Assembly: GCF_009017415.1 (NCBI RefSeq) | Contig: NC_092405.1 | Span: forward strand, 496,001-560,000 | Direction of reading: 5' to 3' | Origin: Aspergillus flavus | Lineage: Eukaryota; Ascomycota; Eurotiomycetes; Eurotiales; Aspergillaceae | DNA length: 64,000 bases | Shown here: piece by piece, positions 11,040 to 22,094 of the stretch | Layout: each line of letters starts with the position of its first letter | Position numbering within the stretch: the first letter of the stretch is position 1 | Program-made: the position numbers and the translations under genes | Notes under the pieces: model-generated | Told to the model about the DNA's origin: nothing | Databases searched by the model: none | What the model saw: only the letters and a program-made list of their open reading frames with translations

Positions 11040-12306
11040 GAATCTATCAAACCGACCGAGGAGAAGAAATCGATCATGAACGATGGCACTACACCTATCT
11101 GAGATATCTGAGTATCAAAAGTGTCAGTTTGTATGGAATACAGAGCTACGCAGCTCGCTTACTGATTACTACTACTTAAAAAGGCCATTTAGTGCAACCT
11201 CCGGAGTAATGAGAGCGCCTTTAAGAGCAGATCTCCAAACCGCCAGGAATATTGGGATACTACTAATTAATTCATCTGACGACATCTAAAGTGTGCAATG
11301 CCTAAGGTGTTGACGCTGCTTAGATGCGACAAGCCAATGCCGCCGCCTTCAAATTAGTCAGTGCTAAGCCAGTTCTGATTGATTCAGTAGTTCACAGTTA
11401 TATAATAACTATATAATTAGACTAAGCAGACTAAGCAGATCAAGTAGACTAAAGCTTCAAGCATACTAAATACATCATATAGACCAAGCAGACCAGCCAA
11501 ACTACACAGACCAGCTAAACTACATAGACCAACCCAGATTACGCAGACCAGATTCACCAGACAGTTAAATCTAATTAGCCAGACTGGGGACCAGACGGTT
11601 CAATCAGACTATGTACACCAAACAGACCAAGCAGTCTGTAGACTAAGTAGACTAAGCAGTCTCTTGTATGTACATAGTAATCTAGATATCTCCACAACCA
11701 GAGATAGTATAATATATAATCTACGTAGAAGATATGATTATGCAAGATATATGGTATATAAACCAGAAAAGTTTCAATAACTAATCGTTTAGTCAGTATT
11801 AAATATCACATTTACAGCTGTAGTTTTAATATTCTTAGTCTGTAGGCTGAGAACACAAGAAAGCAATTGTCGATAATCAATTATAGATTTATATAGCCAT
11901 TCTTATACTATATCCTAAATTTTATATCTCTCTCTATCTCTGGTTGTGGAGGTTTTGAGTACCAAAATGGCCAATTTATACAGAGCTGCGTAGTCCGCTT
12001 GCACACACAGCTCGCTTGCCGATTACGTTAAGTGGCCCGATATTGTAGTGGTACGCTCAAAGGTCCCTAATTGGGGGTGGTCTATATAATTCTTGATATA
12101 GAGTTCTGGGCTGAGACAGAAGTAGCAGGTTCCTGATATACTGAGGTTCTTGGCTGCGTGGATCCTGGCCATGTCCCTCAAACAAGGTGCCCTTCGAGGA
12201 CATTTTCAATCTGAACTTGGTAGAACGGCTGATTCTACTAAGGTGTTTCGCTGGTTAAGATTACTGCCTTTTCCTATAGCGTTAGGTCGAAGGTATTGCA
12301 ACACCC
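11040..12306 (-). mobile_element. Decayed LTR-like element (copy B, with partial second copy)
   Basis: The right end, read on the minus strand, starts TGTTGCAATACCTTCGACC, a typical LTR start. The 12030-12306 part matches 981-1285. A shorter stretch at about 11110-11175 (GAGTATCAAAA, then CAGAGCTACGCAGCTCGCTT) repeats the 11957-12025 part in the same orientation (GAGTACCAAAA, then CAGAGCTGCGTAG and CAGCTCGCTT). So two LTR-like fragments appear to flank about 780 bp. No open reading frame for gag, protease, reverse transcriptase or integrase survives. The orientation and LTR class are inference from the terminal motif. Confidence 0.5.
11419..11664. repeat. Degenerate AGACCAAGC-type short tandem array
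   Basis: About 25 imperfect units of the form AGAC(C/T)A with variable 2-6 nt joints (AAGC, GCCAAACTAC, ATTC and similar). The same unit recurs at 27885-27978, and both arrays contain the sub-block AGAC(C/T)AAAGCT(T/C)CA, so they share ancestry and are not mere chance low complexity. It is not CRISPR-like: units are too short and have no unique spacers. Confidence 0.65.
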
Positions 12307-12379
12307 GGTCTTCGACAGCCGTGTGAACCTTGATATTTCCACATAATCGAAAGCTTTCAAGCCCTCCTATATAAATTAA

Positions 12380-12456
12380 TTTTTTCTTTCTTTCTTTCTT
12401 TCTTTCTTTCTTTTTCTTTTTCTTTTTCTTTTTTTTTTTTTTCTAAAAAAAAAAAA
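12380..12456 (+). repeat. TTTC/TTTTTC microsatellite ending in a T-tract/A-tract hairpin
   Basis: A pure pyrimidine run of TTTC repeats grades into TTTTTC repeats and a T13 tract, then CT and an A12 run. The T/A arms could fold back on each other. It lies just outside the TGTTG end of the LTR-like element. Confidence 0.9.
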
Positions 12457-12890
12457 GTTGGCTCGTTGTCTAGATAGAATCCTCACTTATGTAGGAGCTG
12501 CTTACCAGTTCTGACTAGGCTAACTATGCCGATAAGGTCTCAGCAGGAGACAATGAGATGTTTAGTTAGGATATAGCCACACGCTCAGCTGAACTATCTA
12601 TTTGAAGATTTTCAATATGAAGCACTTGTAACCTGTAGGATGACGTCTTACTATACCTAATTTTGACTAATCCGTAAGCTTGAGCCTTAACTGTCTACCT
12701 GAACTGCCTGTTTAGAACTGAGCTTTGCTTCTACTATTGCCACTACGCCAAGGGAGAAAAGTGCTTTTCTAAAGCTCATTTTAAACACATAAAGACATCT
12801 ATATCTTGTTCTAAAGTAACTTTTCATCTAGACCTCACATCACAGGCGCAACTATCTATCCCAGTAGGTATAACCAAACCGGTCAAACCA

Positions 12891-15800
12891 CTACTGATCC
12901 AATCCATTCAACTCAATCAATCTCTTCACAACCTCAATAACCCGGCCCGTAATATCATCCTTCCCCGCCCTGTCAATAGATAGAGAGGCGGGGTTATCAA
13001 TCCGCGCTGCAATGATCTCATCTACCATCATACGTAAGCGAGAAACAAGGACACCGATTCTCGCCCACCCACGGAGCCGTAGCCAGCCATCGACGATAAG
13101 GCCACGGCCTGTTGTATCGAGATCTATGGATCCGCAGAACAGGAGAAGGGAATAGGCGTTGAACGCTGTGTCCGGTTGATTAGTAACGGTCAAGTCTCGC
13201 ATGATTTCGCCAAGTATATGGTATAATGGAAGTGAACATAGAGCAGGAATAAATATAGAGAACTTACGAGTTAAATCACGAATGAAGACCTTGCTTGTCG
13301 CCATCTTAGTGAAGTAGCTTAGATACGCTGCCGAGCCGGGGTAGCTCTGGGCCGAGAACAGGAGGGAGCTGGGGTGGATGAAAACGCGGCCGTTTTCCTG
13401 GTTGAAGTATTTGATTGTCCTAGCGTCTGGGTCGACTTCAACGGTTCCTGTGACGGAGCTCATGAATTTCTTGTCTGGGAAGGAAATCTGCGCGATTTGG
13501 GGTTGGAAGGCGCCGGCGATTAGGGCTCGGAGGAGGCTTCGATTGCCTGCGTTGCGGTTCCAGCGCGGGTCGGCCGAGTCCGAAGAGTAGTCAACGGGGA
13601 GGAGGCCGGCGTCTTTGAGGGAGGTGAGGAGTTGGGCTTTATTGGAGGAGATGTCACGGAGGGTTTGGTGGGAGAGGAAGTTTGCGCTGCACCATGATTG
13701 TGTTTGCCAGTATCCTTGGGCTTTGACACGCTCTGACCATTGTTGGTAGGCTGTGAGGTCGGTGAGCAAGTCGCCATCTCCGCGGGAGAAGGATGCTTTG
13801 GCAGCATTTGCATCCTCGCGCTTGTCGCGGGGTGAGACGAAGGGGCTCTTCACTGTTAGAATTGCGGAGATGGTGATGCAGTGGTCTATGCAGTTGAATA
13901 TGGAGCCGTAGACCATGAGTTTGGCGCATCGTAAGTCGGCGGGGATCATGGATAAGTATCGCCCAAGGGCTGTCAGTTTGTCATGGTCCAGGGCGCCCAC
14001 ACGGTGAAGGAAGCCCAAGGCTCCTTCAACGGCCACGCTTTCAGGAGGGGTGATGGTATTAGCCAGGAAAGTTGCGACGTCGTTGATGCCCTGCATAGAC
14101 TTGACGGAGAGGCATAGTTGTTCTAATGGTACCCGGCGGATTTCAGGGTCCGGTCGTGGCGCCATCTTATTCTCTGCTTGCCGAGTGTAGAGCTTGTAGC
14201 ATGCACCAGCCCTAACACGACCAGCACGTCCTCGTCGTTGCTTACAGGCGGCTTGCGATGCCCATACTTCTTGTAGTCGGACCATGTTATCCTTAGGGTC
14301 GTAACTCGTTTCCTTGACGCGGCCAGTATCGATAACCGCGACAACATCTTCAATTGTGATTGACGTCTCAGCCACATTGGTTGCTGCAATAACCTTTCTC
14401 TTTCCTTTCGGGGGACTCAAGAATACACGCCGTTGCTCAGCTGGCAGAAGGGATGCATGCAAAGGAAGTGGATGGACATTGGGAATCCTCTTCACGGCGT
14501 TCAGGCACCTTTCAATTTCCAAGGTACCGGGCAAGAAGATGAGAATGCCTCCCGGTTGATCTCCAAGCTGGGCGTCAACATACCGAACAGTAGACGTGAT
14601 CAATTCGTAATTGATACCCATGCCCATGTTCCGAAGAATCTTGCCAAGTGACTCTTCTCCCTGAGGAGAAGAATCTTCCTCAAAGTCCCGCTCAGCCAAC
14701 TCTGGTGAAAATCCTGTGTCACGGATGATGTCGTCCAGGTAAAAGTCAGACACAGGGAAAGTCCGCCCAGGGATGTTCACCAGTCCAACATTCTGGCGAC
14801 CACCAAAGTAGTTGATGAAGATTTCCGCGTCAAGAGTTGCACTCATTAGTATGACCTTAATATCTTTGCGGTACCGAAGAACATCGCGTAGGAGAGCAAG
14901 CAGAAAATCGGTATCAAGACTCCGTTCATGAACTTCATCCACTACGATATGTGTGACATCTGCGAGAGAGCCTGCAACATTGCCATCCGCACCGCTTCCA
15001 GACTGTATACGGCGCAGTAAAACACCAGTAGTGACAAAAGTGATCTTTGTCGCCCCAGATTTGACCTTGGAGTCACCTCGGATGACGTATCCAACCTCAT
15101 CTCCTACAGAGGTGCATCGCTCGTCGCTCACACGATCCGCAAGACCTAAAGCAGAGATCCTACGTGGCTGTGTACAGATAATGTTCGCAATGCCTCCGAG
15201 ATCTCGCCTGATCATATCGTCCAATATGAACTGAACGGACTGGGTACTTTTACCGCTACCTGTCTCACCAGAGATGATGGTAACCTGATGTGAATTCACT
15301 GCACGTACGATAGCATCTTGAATGTTCCAAGCAGGAAGTGATTCTCGCTTTCGAGTCATATCCTGTTGAGCTGGCGTGGACTGCCTGGCCTGCCAGGCCT
15401 CCCGAACAGATATACTCTGAGGCGAGCCCGGTTGCCAGCTAATCTCCCTACTCTTCTTGCGAGATTGGCGCACAGGAAGTTCTAAGATACTTCCAGTAGT
15501 GGATGGCGTTGCGGCGACCGTTGCGATATCTCGCAACTTGCCAGGATTTTGCATAATTTCTGGAAGATGCATCTCTAACCAGTCAAGCACATTGTATACC
15601 ATTGGCTCTCCCAAAAAGTTTTCCTCTGCATGCTTCACTGCTTGACGAATCGCGCTAAGCCGAATATAAGAAGGGATACCTTTCGCTTGAATCGAAATAA
15701 TCGGCACTGAGGATGGATAATGATTTGAGGGTCTTTGGAATCGGAATGTAGTTGATTCTGGCAAGTCTGAGGACTCGCTCTTGATCTCACATACTTTGGG

Positions 15801-17135
15801 CGATACCTTAATATAGCGCTCCCCGAAGATAGCTTCGAGGGTCTCCTGTTCTTCGGCCCAGGAATCATCGCCTTCAGAAGATACAGCGCCTGCAGTAGAA
15901 CTCGTTCCATACACTAATGTGTGTTGTAGCATTTCAGCAGTTGCAAGTTCATCACCTTGCTTGCTGTCCAGAGCCCGCGAGCAAAGGTCTGCAGAATAGC
16001 CGATGGTGGCCAGCCGCTTGATCTTCGCCTCTCTTGCAAGATCATCACTCGCTAGACTCACGCCAGCAGAGTATGACTCTGGTAGACACCAAGATGGAAG
16101 ATCATCCTCTGGAACATAGATCAGAAGCCATTCGAGCACCTCTTCTCTGTCTTTGCATGCAGAAGTCGCCTCGTCTACATGGCTGCGCCGGAAGCCCAAG
16201 CGAGTGAACTCCTCAATGATGGAGTTACGCTCGGATTCCGGGATCTTCACATTATAAGGATTCCAAATCGCATGCTGCTGTAAGAGGGTCTCAATTTCTC
16301 TGCGCACTTTACTCCCCAGGTCCACTTTCGGAGCGTTCGACCAGATCCTTTTCCCTCTATTATCACCGCTAGACCCCAAGCCCAACTCAACCGCTGGTTG
16401 ATCCTTCGCCTTAGCCTGGTTCTTTTCTCGCTCTTTCCGTTTTTTCTCCAAATCGGCCGCGGCACTTTCCCGCTCTTGCTTAGCCAAAAATGGGTCTGCT
16501 TCGTACATCCACCCTTTACCTTCTTTGGTGTCGGCAGTCTTAATATCAGCGAAATCCTCTTTCCAAAGCTTCTTATAGGTCGGCGGAAGCATCATGTGAA
16601 TGTTCCTCATGTTACAGACCCGATACAGAGCATACACAGCAGCAAAGTGACGAGCTTCCAGTGCCGTAGGTTGCGCAGCCAAGTGCTTGTGTGACGGAGG
16701 TGGCTTCATAGGGGGAAGGGTAGTTGCTTCGCGAGTCTTAGGGTCGACACGTTTCAAGATAACCGCTGACATATAACCTTCTTGTGTTTTTGTCTAGTGT
16801 GCAGTATGAACCATTAGCCAAAAGCTGAGCTAAACTTGCGCCGTGTGGCGACATGTTATTTAAGAACATCCTATCCGTCCATTGCTCACCATTGTATACT
16901 CAGGCTTCTCCCACTTCTGCTTCTGACAATGCTCCGAGAGCATATTCACCGGTAGTTTACCGGTCCATGACGCGCCACCGATGACCTGCTTCACAGAAGG
17001 TTTCTTCTGCTCATCCGGTGGAGGCTGCGCTTTCTTTGCTGCTTCAGCCGCCGTTTTCTCTGCGGCGGCTTTGGCTTGCTTGGTGCCCGGTTTGGGACCT
17101 CCTCCACGGGCGTCAGCTTTCTTCTTAGGGCCCAT
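12891..17135 (-). CDS. DEAH-box ATP-dependent RNA helicase with UBA and RWD domains (DHX29/DHX57/YLR419W-like)
   Basis: Three exons: 17135-16890, 16793-13268, 13165-12891, encoding 1348 residues. Exon 1 gives a basic Ala/Lys-rich N-terminus ending KPEYTM; exon 2 resumes TKTQEGYMSAVILKRV. A UBA-like helix set lies near 280-330 and an RWD domain near 395-500 (EETLEAIF-type start). The helicase core follows: Walker A GETGSGKST near 590, DEVH box near 700, SAT motif LMSATLDAEIF, and motif VI QRRGRAGRVRAG near 936, then HA2 and OB-fold segments. Domain order fits the DHX29/DHX57 subgroup, proposed to act on structured RNA and translation. The last intron (13166-13267, 102 nt) is a multiple of three without stop; removing it restores the expected IRDLTPFNAYSLLLFCG. 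DEVH in place of DEAH is a normal variant in this subgroup. Confidence 0.93.
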
Positions 17136-17421
17136 TCTGCCACGGTTATTTGCTATCTTAAAGGAGACGCCCGTGGAGCAATCGCACCTTTCGATAGAGA
17201 AAAGGAGTGGTGTGAATTGCTGTTAAAGCGGAAGTTGGTTGTCCCGCACCAGGGCCGCTTTTTTTGGACCGTAGGGCTGCGGGGAAGTCGCCGCGGATCG
17301 CCTTCTGGTTCAGCTTCGCTTCCTCCGCAGTCACTTGCTACTCCGAACACAACCATGACAACCTGACTACATCTGACGGCCAAACGGGCCCTATATCTTA
17401 ATCGCAATATCTACACCAACT

Positions 17422-18324
17422 ATGGCAGATGACTCACCAAATCTAGAAGACCAAGCTGCGGCAGCTGCGACCGTCGCGGCAGAATCAAAGTCGGGGAAAA
17501 GAGACGCCTGTATGTACGCACTCGTCATGCATGCAAAGTCCTTGTCTACTAAAAGAAAAAGGCTAATTTCAATAGTCGCTGAGCTCCTCACCCCTAAACC
17601 CAAGCACGCAAAGTACGCAAAAGACGGCCCTTCCAAAGATACGTCAAATAAGAGAGCCATCGGTGGCCCGCGCGACGGCCTAGGCGCCTATATCGCAAAA
17701 CCGGAATCTTTCCCTTCCAGTATCGTTGTGTATCACAACGATGACTTCGTCGCAATTCACGATCTTTTCCCAAAGTCAACGCTCCATCTACTTCTACTTC
17801 CGCGGGATTCGTCCAAAACCCGTCTCCACCCTTTCGAGGCCTTCGAAGATCCAGAGTTCCTGAAAAAAGTGAAAGAAGAGACAAAGAAACTTCGATCTTT
17901 AGCCGCGGCTGAGCTTAGACGGAGATATGGGAAAAGCTCCGCTCAGGATAAAGCGAGGCAAGAGGCGCTTAGTGCAGATCCTCCTCCGGATGAACTGCCA
18001 CAGGGACGAAACTGGGAACAAGAGATCATGTGCGGGATCCATGCGCATCCATCTATGAATCATCTACATATTCATGTTATCTCGGTGGACAGGTACAGCG
18101 ACCGGCTGAAACACAAAAAGCATTACAATAGTTTTTCCACGCCGTTCTTCGTTCCTATCGATGATTTTCCCCTGGCGCAAAACGATGTCAGGCGACATCC
18201 TACTAGCGAGGGCTATTTGCGGCGAGATTACACATGCTGGCGTTGTGGGAGGGACTTTGGAAACAGATTTTCTGAGTTGAAGATACATTTAGAGAAGGAG
18301 TTCGACGAGTGGAAGCGCCTGTAA
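17422..18324 (+). CDS. hnt3: Aprataxin-like HIT-domain protein with C-terminal zinc finger (Hnt3)
   Basis: DNA 5'-adenylate hydrolase that repairs abortive ligation products. Two exons, 17422-17509 and 17576-18324, encode 278 residues. The 66-nt intron (GTATGT ... CAATAG, with a GGCTAAT branch site) has no stop and keeps frame, so an unspliced reading is possible, but splicing gives KRDAFAELLTPKPK, which suits the family better. The HIT catalytic motif HLHIHVISVD lies near 192-201, matching H-phi-H-phi-H. A CWRCGRDF pair near 250 and a downstream His (IHLEKEF) form the C-terminal zinc-binding module that distinguishes aprataxin/Hnt3 from other HIT proteins. It shares a 286-bp promoter with the divergent DEAH helicase. 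Confidence 0.92.
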   Translation: MADDSPNLEDQAAAAATVAAESKSGKRDACMYALVMHAKSLSTKRKRLISIVAELLTPKPKHAKYAKDGPSKDTSNKRAIGGPRDGLGAYIAKPESFPSSIVVYHNDDFVAIHDLFPKSTLHLLLLPRDSSKTRLHPFEAFEDPEFLKKVKEETKKLRSLAAAELRRRYGKSSAQDKARQEALSADPPPDELPQGRNWEQEIMCGIHAHPSMNHLHIHVISVDRYSDRLKHKKHYNSFSTPFFVPIDDFPLAQNDVRRHPTSEGYLRRDYTCWRCGRDFGNRFSELKIHLEKEFDEWKRL

Positions 18325-18555
18325 GCGGAGCTTCTAGAAGCTAGAATTACTAATTTCAATTGTCGTGAATAAATATACACGCCCCAATCTGCGATGGCAG
18401 TGGCTTGCGACCAATCACATTTTCAGCGATCTTTGGTCCCAAGCTTGTTGGTAAACTCTCACAAGAATATTGGTGTAATAACCATACAAGGTCCAAAATA
18501 AACGAGGCCCCACTCTTCCCTCTATATTTCCACAAAAGCGCTGCCGCTGACTCCT

Positions 18556-19474
18556 TTAAGCACGGCTCTTGGATCGGGTGTTACCCTTCACCTTCCGGGC
18601 CTCAGGGCGGTTAATGTGGTGGGCGGGAATCCAGTCAGCATTGTAGGTGGTCGCCGATGAGACTGCTGGGCTGCTGGGTTCGACGGTCTCGGCCTTCTTC
18701 GCAGCACCAGAAGTCTTCTTGGTGTACTCAGCACCCTTTCCGCTCTTGCGCTTCTGAGGGAAGTACGGAGCAACCCAGACAGTGTAGAAGAAGTAGACAA
18801 CACCGGAGAAGCAGGCCAGGAGGAAGAAATACAGGAAAAGACTAGAATGAATAGTTAGCGATTGGTTGCGAATGCGTCAAGCAGCCCATCTTACATCTGG
18901 GGGTCGAAGAAGCTAGTTTCGGGCTCCACAACACTGACGGTGCCATTGTAGGCGTAGACTGTGTAGAATCTGCCCTCATTGTCGGAGATTATGGAAGCAA
19001 GGCTAAGTCTGAGGTCCTGGGGATGCATCTCGGTGGTAATCTGGTAGCTCAGGGTCTCCGTCTCGCCAGCGGGAATTTCCACACTGTATCCAGTTGCAGT
19101 CAAGTTCCGCACGATCACGCTGTTCTCCTCATCTAGGGTGGACAAGGTGCCACCGATGAAGTTCACCTTCACGGGGGCAGGCTCATCATTGGTGAAAGCG
19201 ACAAGCGCCTGGGTTGGGTAACCGTTAACAATCTTGACACCGAAGATCTCGGAAGCAGGGAAAGTAGCCTGCGCCGTCAGAGCGAGCTTGGGAGCCACGG
19301 TCTCTTCTGCCTTTTCAGCAGCATCCTATCCATGAAGGTGAATGTGTTAGCGACGCAATTGGTATCAATAGGTGATAGTATTTTGAAACAATGGCAACAT
19401 ACTGCCGCGAGACTGCCACCGATCAAGGCTTGGACAGAGAGCAAAGCCAATGACAGGAAACTGAAACGAGCCAT
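18556..19474 (-). CDS. irc22: TRAP-alpha-like ER membrane protein Irc22
   Basis: Three exons, 19474-19403, 19325-18895 and 18841-18556, encode 262 residues. The first exon is a clear signal peptide (MARFSFLSLALLSVQALIGG). The luminal part (about 24-165) has N-glycosylation candidates (NLTATG, NGTVSV) and the beta-sandwich features of signal-sequence-receptor alpha. A single transmembrane helix, about 169-190 (LFLYFFLLACFSGVVYFF), precedes a short basic cytosolic tail ending KSRA. By family it associates with the ER translocon; yeast Irc22 is named for recombination foci, but its molecular role is poorly defined. Splice phases are consistent (0, then 2). Its 3' end converges on hnt3, 231 bp away. 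Confidence 0.93.
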
Positions 19475-20093
19475 TCTGACCGGTCCGAGGGTCCAATGTG
19501 GAGAAGAAGAGGGAAAGGAGAAAGAGAAACGTTCCGAAAAGAAATGAAGACAAAGAAAAAAGGGAAGGGGGGGAAGGAAGGCAAAGAGAGTGTGGCAATG
19601 GGAGTAGTAGATCGTGGACAAGGACAGAAGTGTTTGCTCCACGTAGGCGTTTAGTTTGTCTTTTCCTTAGTCAGGCAGGTCACGACTTCCCCATACGAAA
19701 TCGGGCGGTTGGAGCCGCTGACTCAGCCTACCCGCTGCATTCTGACTGGTGGTCCTTTTGCCGCTGCCTCAGTTCCTAAGGTTAGCAACAGAGAAAAATA
19801 ATCCCCCGAAATTTATGCTGCTGCACTTCCAACTGGACTGTAAAAAGAGATTGAGTCTCTTCCACTTGGTGAATGTAAATTTGGGTTGTGAAGGCAGTGT
19901 CGCGCGTAACGATTCACTTTTGCTTACCCCTCCTCTATCTCTTATAAAAATAGAAAACATATATTCTCTCTCCCCTTTTCCTCCAGCCTCATCGACTTTC
20001 CCAATTTCCTCTTCTAAATCCGTCTCCGCAATTAACTTACTTTGACTTTCCCATCTCCACATCCATACCGAGCTATAACCAACAAAACCCATC
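19475..20093. promoter_or_regulatory. Divergent promoter region of irc22 and the CCCH gene, with TATA-like box
   Basis: 619 bp between two divergent start codons. TATAAAAATAG at 19943-19953 lies about 140 bp upstream of the CCCH start and is followed by a C/T-rich stretch (19963-20060) typical of fungal transcription start regions. The irc22 side is rich in A/G on the plus strand, that is, pyrimidine-rich on its own coding strand. Confidence 0.5.
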
Positions 20094-21672
20094 ATGACTG
20101 CCCAAGCTTATCTCGAACGATATAAACAGTTGACTTCAATAGAAGACATAAAAAACAATCTGATTGAGGTAGCCTCCCCAATCATGGCGCTTATCCCGGT
20201 TCTCTACCTAATCTTTAACCTTCTTCCTCGGCCACTAGGAACTGCTGCAACGTGTGACGGAGCTTGAGGATGCATATCAACAAGAGCGGTTGGACCATGA
20301 ACGCGAGACGCGCTTTAATCGGGACATTCAGCTCCATGAAATGGAGTTAATGGATCAGATATCAAGAATTAAGACTATTATGGTGAGGGCTGATAACGAT
20401 AGCGCGCTCTATCTACCACTGAGCTGACGATAGCGGCGCTTGCACGGTAGGATCGGGAACCCTTCATAGTTGTGCTACTCGATGGTGGTGGAATCATTTT
20501 TAAAGACGAATATTTGCAGCAGGGAGAACAAGGTGGGCACGATGCGGCGAAGAAGCTCTATTCGGCCTTACAGGACTACGTCTCCGGCAACTTCCCGACT
20601 ATCAACTCCCCTAGGGTAATAACAAAGATGTATGTCAACGTGAAGGGATTAAGCGACCTTTGCGTTCGTGGCGGTGTCACGACCGAGCCTTCCTTGATCG
20701 AAGATTTTGTCCGGGGCTTCAATGCTAGTTATCCTCTCTTTGATTTGGTCGATATCGGTGCTGGGAAAGAGAGCGCTCATGATAAGATTGGAGGTATGTC
20801 AAGTGAGACTTTTGTCTGTTGGGTGGCAGATACTGATCGTTGCTCTCCTCGCTTCTCCAGAAGCTTTCAGACTAAATTTATACAACTGTCATTGCCACCA
20901 GATATTCCTGGGCTGCTCGCAGGATGGCGCTTATGCTCAAATTTTGGAAGACACACTGGCCGATAGAGACCTCATAGGCCGAGTTTCTCTGATTGAGGGC
21001 CTCCCATTTGCAAGCGACCTGGACTTAATAAAAGCATCGTACAGAGTTACTAAGTTCTCGGATCTTTTCCGAGATACGAAGATATCTGTATGGGCACCTT
21101 GGAAGGCTGCGGTGGCCAGCAAACCCCGCGCCCTCCTCACCCCGTCGCCCGTCCAGCATGTAACTCTCTCTCGAACGTCGACCAATACCACGACAACCAG
21201 TAACAGCGTACCTACATCTTCCTCGTCCACGACTACACCTAACTCCGGGGAGTTTCAAGTTGTGCGATCAAAATCATCTGTCCCACCACCCCCCAAAATC
21301 GTGGAACGAAACAAGTACGGCCAGCGTGTAGACCGGCTTGACTTTAAGACCATCCCTCGGGATGAGGTAAACCGCATTAAAAAACTGAAACTGTGCAATT
21401 TTTACTATTTGCAAGGCGAATGCCCTAATGACAACTGTCATCACGATCATTCGCGGAAATTGACCAAGACCGAATATCAAGTTCTGACAGCCATCGCCCG
21501 TATGACTCCGTGTCGCTATGGGCTGGAGTGCGATGATCCTGAATGTATGTATGGACATCGCTGCCCTCAGAGTGAACCCGGTAAGAAAGATTGTTATTGG
21601 GGTTCAAGCTGTCGATTCGACATTTCGGCGCACGGAATCGACACTAATATCGTCAAAGTGACTAAAGTCTAG
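20094..21672 (+). CDS. CCCH-type zinc-finger protein with N-terminal coiled coil
   Basis: Four exons: 20094-20168, 20239-20382, 20451-20793, 20861-21672, encoding 457 residues. A coiled coil rich in Glu/Arg (about 25-73) leads into a Rossmann-like domain starting FIVVLLDGGGIIF, with further acidic strands; it resembles the NYN/PIN-like domain seen in fungal CCCH proteins. A Ser/Thr-rich linker follows. Three Cys/His clusters end the protein: CNFYYLQGECPNDNCHHDH (C-x8-C-x4-C-x3-H), CRYGLECDDPECMYGH (C-x5-C-x4-C-x3-H) and an atypical CYWGSSCRF...H. Binding RNA is the family expectation; a nuclease role for the NYN-like part is inference and I did not verify catalytic acids. Intron phases are 0, 0 and 1. 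Confidence 0.88.
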
Positions 21673-22094
21673 TAGCTTCACGCCTCAATCAAGCTGTAAA
21701 ACTGAAAATCGCAGCTTGGGCCCACCCGCTTAGCGCCGACAGAGATGCTGTTGGGCAGATATCATCATTAAAACTCTCCTTCTCATACTCGTTATTCCTA
21801 CGGGGACTTAGGTTTCGGCGTTCTATTCTGATTAGTCTCCCTGCATCTAAGCCTGTTTCTGCTTTATAAAGGATGATTTCGGGGTTGATATGTATACACA
21901 CACCTTTTCGCCGCTCAAGCTGAGCGGGTTGTATTTACTCGTGAATGAGTTTTACTGCGTCATGCAGTTACACCAGGGAAGATAATGTCATCTTCTGATA
22001 GATTTAAGTTGACAGTGAAGCTTATCATCAAGAACCTTCATGATATCCAATCTGGAGTCAACGCGGAGGGGTATTAAATTACACAAATGCCGAC
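21673..22094. other. Convergent 3' flanks of the CCCH gene and pot1
   Basis: 422 bp between two stop codons. It holds the two 3' untranslated regions. I see no gene, repeat or RNA structure of note. Confidence 0.6.

Larger units (their letters stand above)
10529..12890. other. Convergent intergenic region, AT-rich, mostly decayed repeats
   Basis: Lies between the 3' ends of nimE and the DEAH helicase. From about 10600 to 11040 it is T-rich anonymous 3' flank. From about 11040 to 12306 it is a relic of an LTR-like element enclosing an AGACCA-type array and an inverted repeat. A TTTC microsatellite follows at 12380-12456. Very high TpA content in 11380-12020 is what repeat-induced point mutation would leave. 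Confidence 0.6.

Noticed and set aside
11419..11664. Possible CRISPR-like array
   Set aside because: Eukaryotic context, units of 6-10 nt, no constant repeat with unique spacers.
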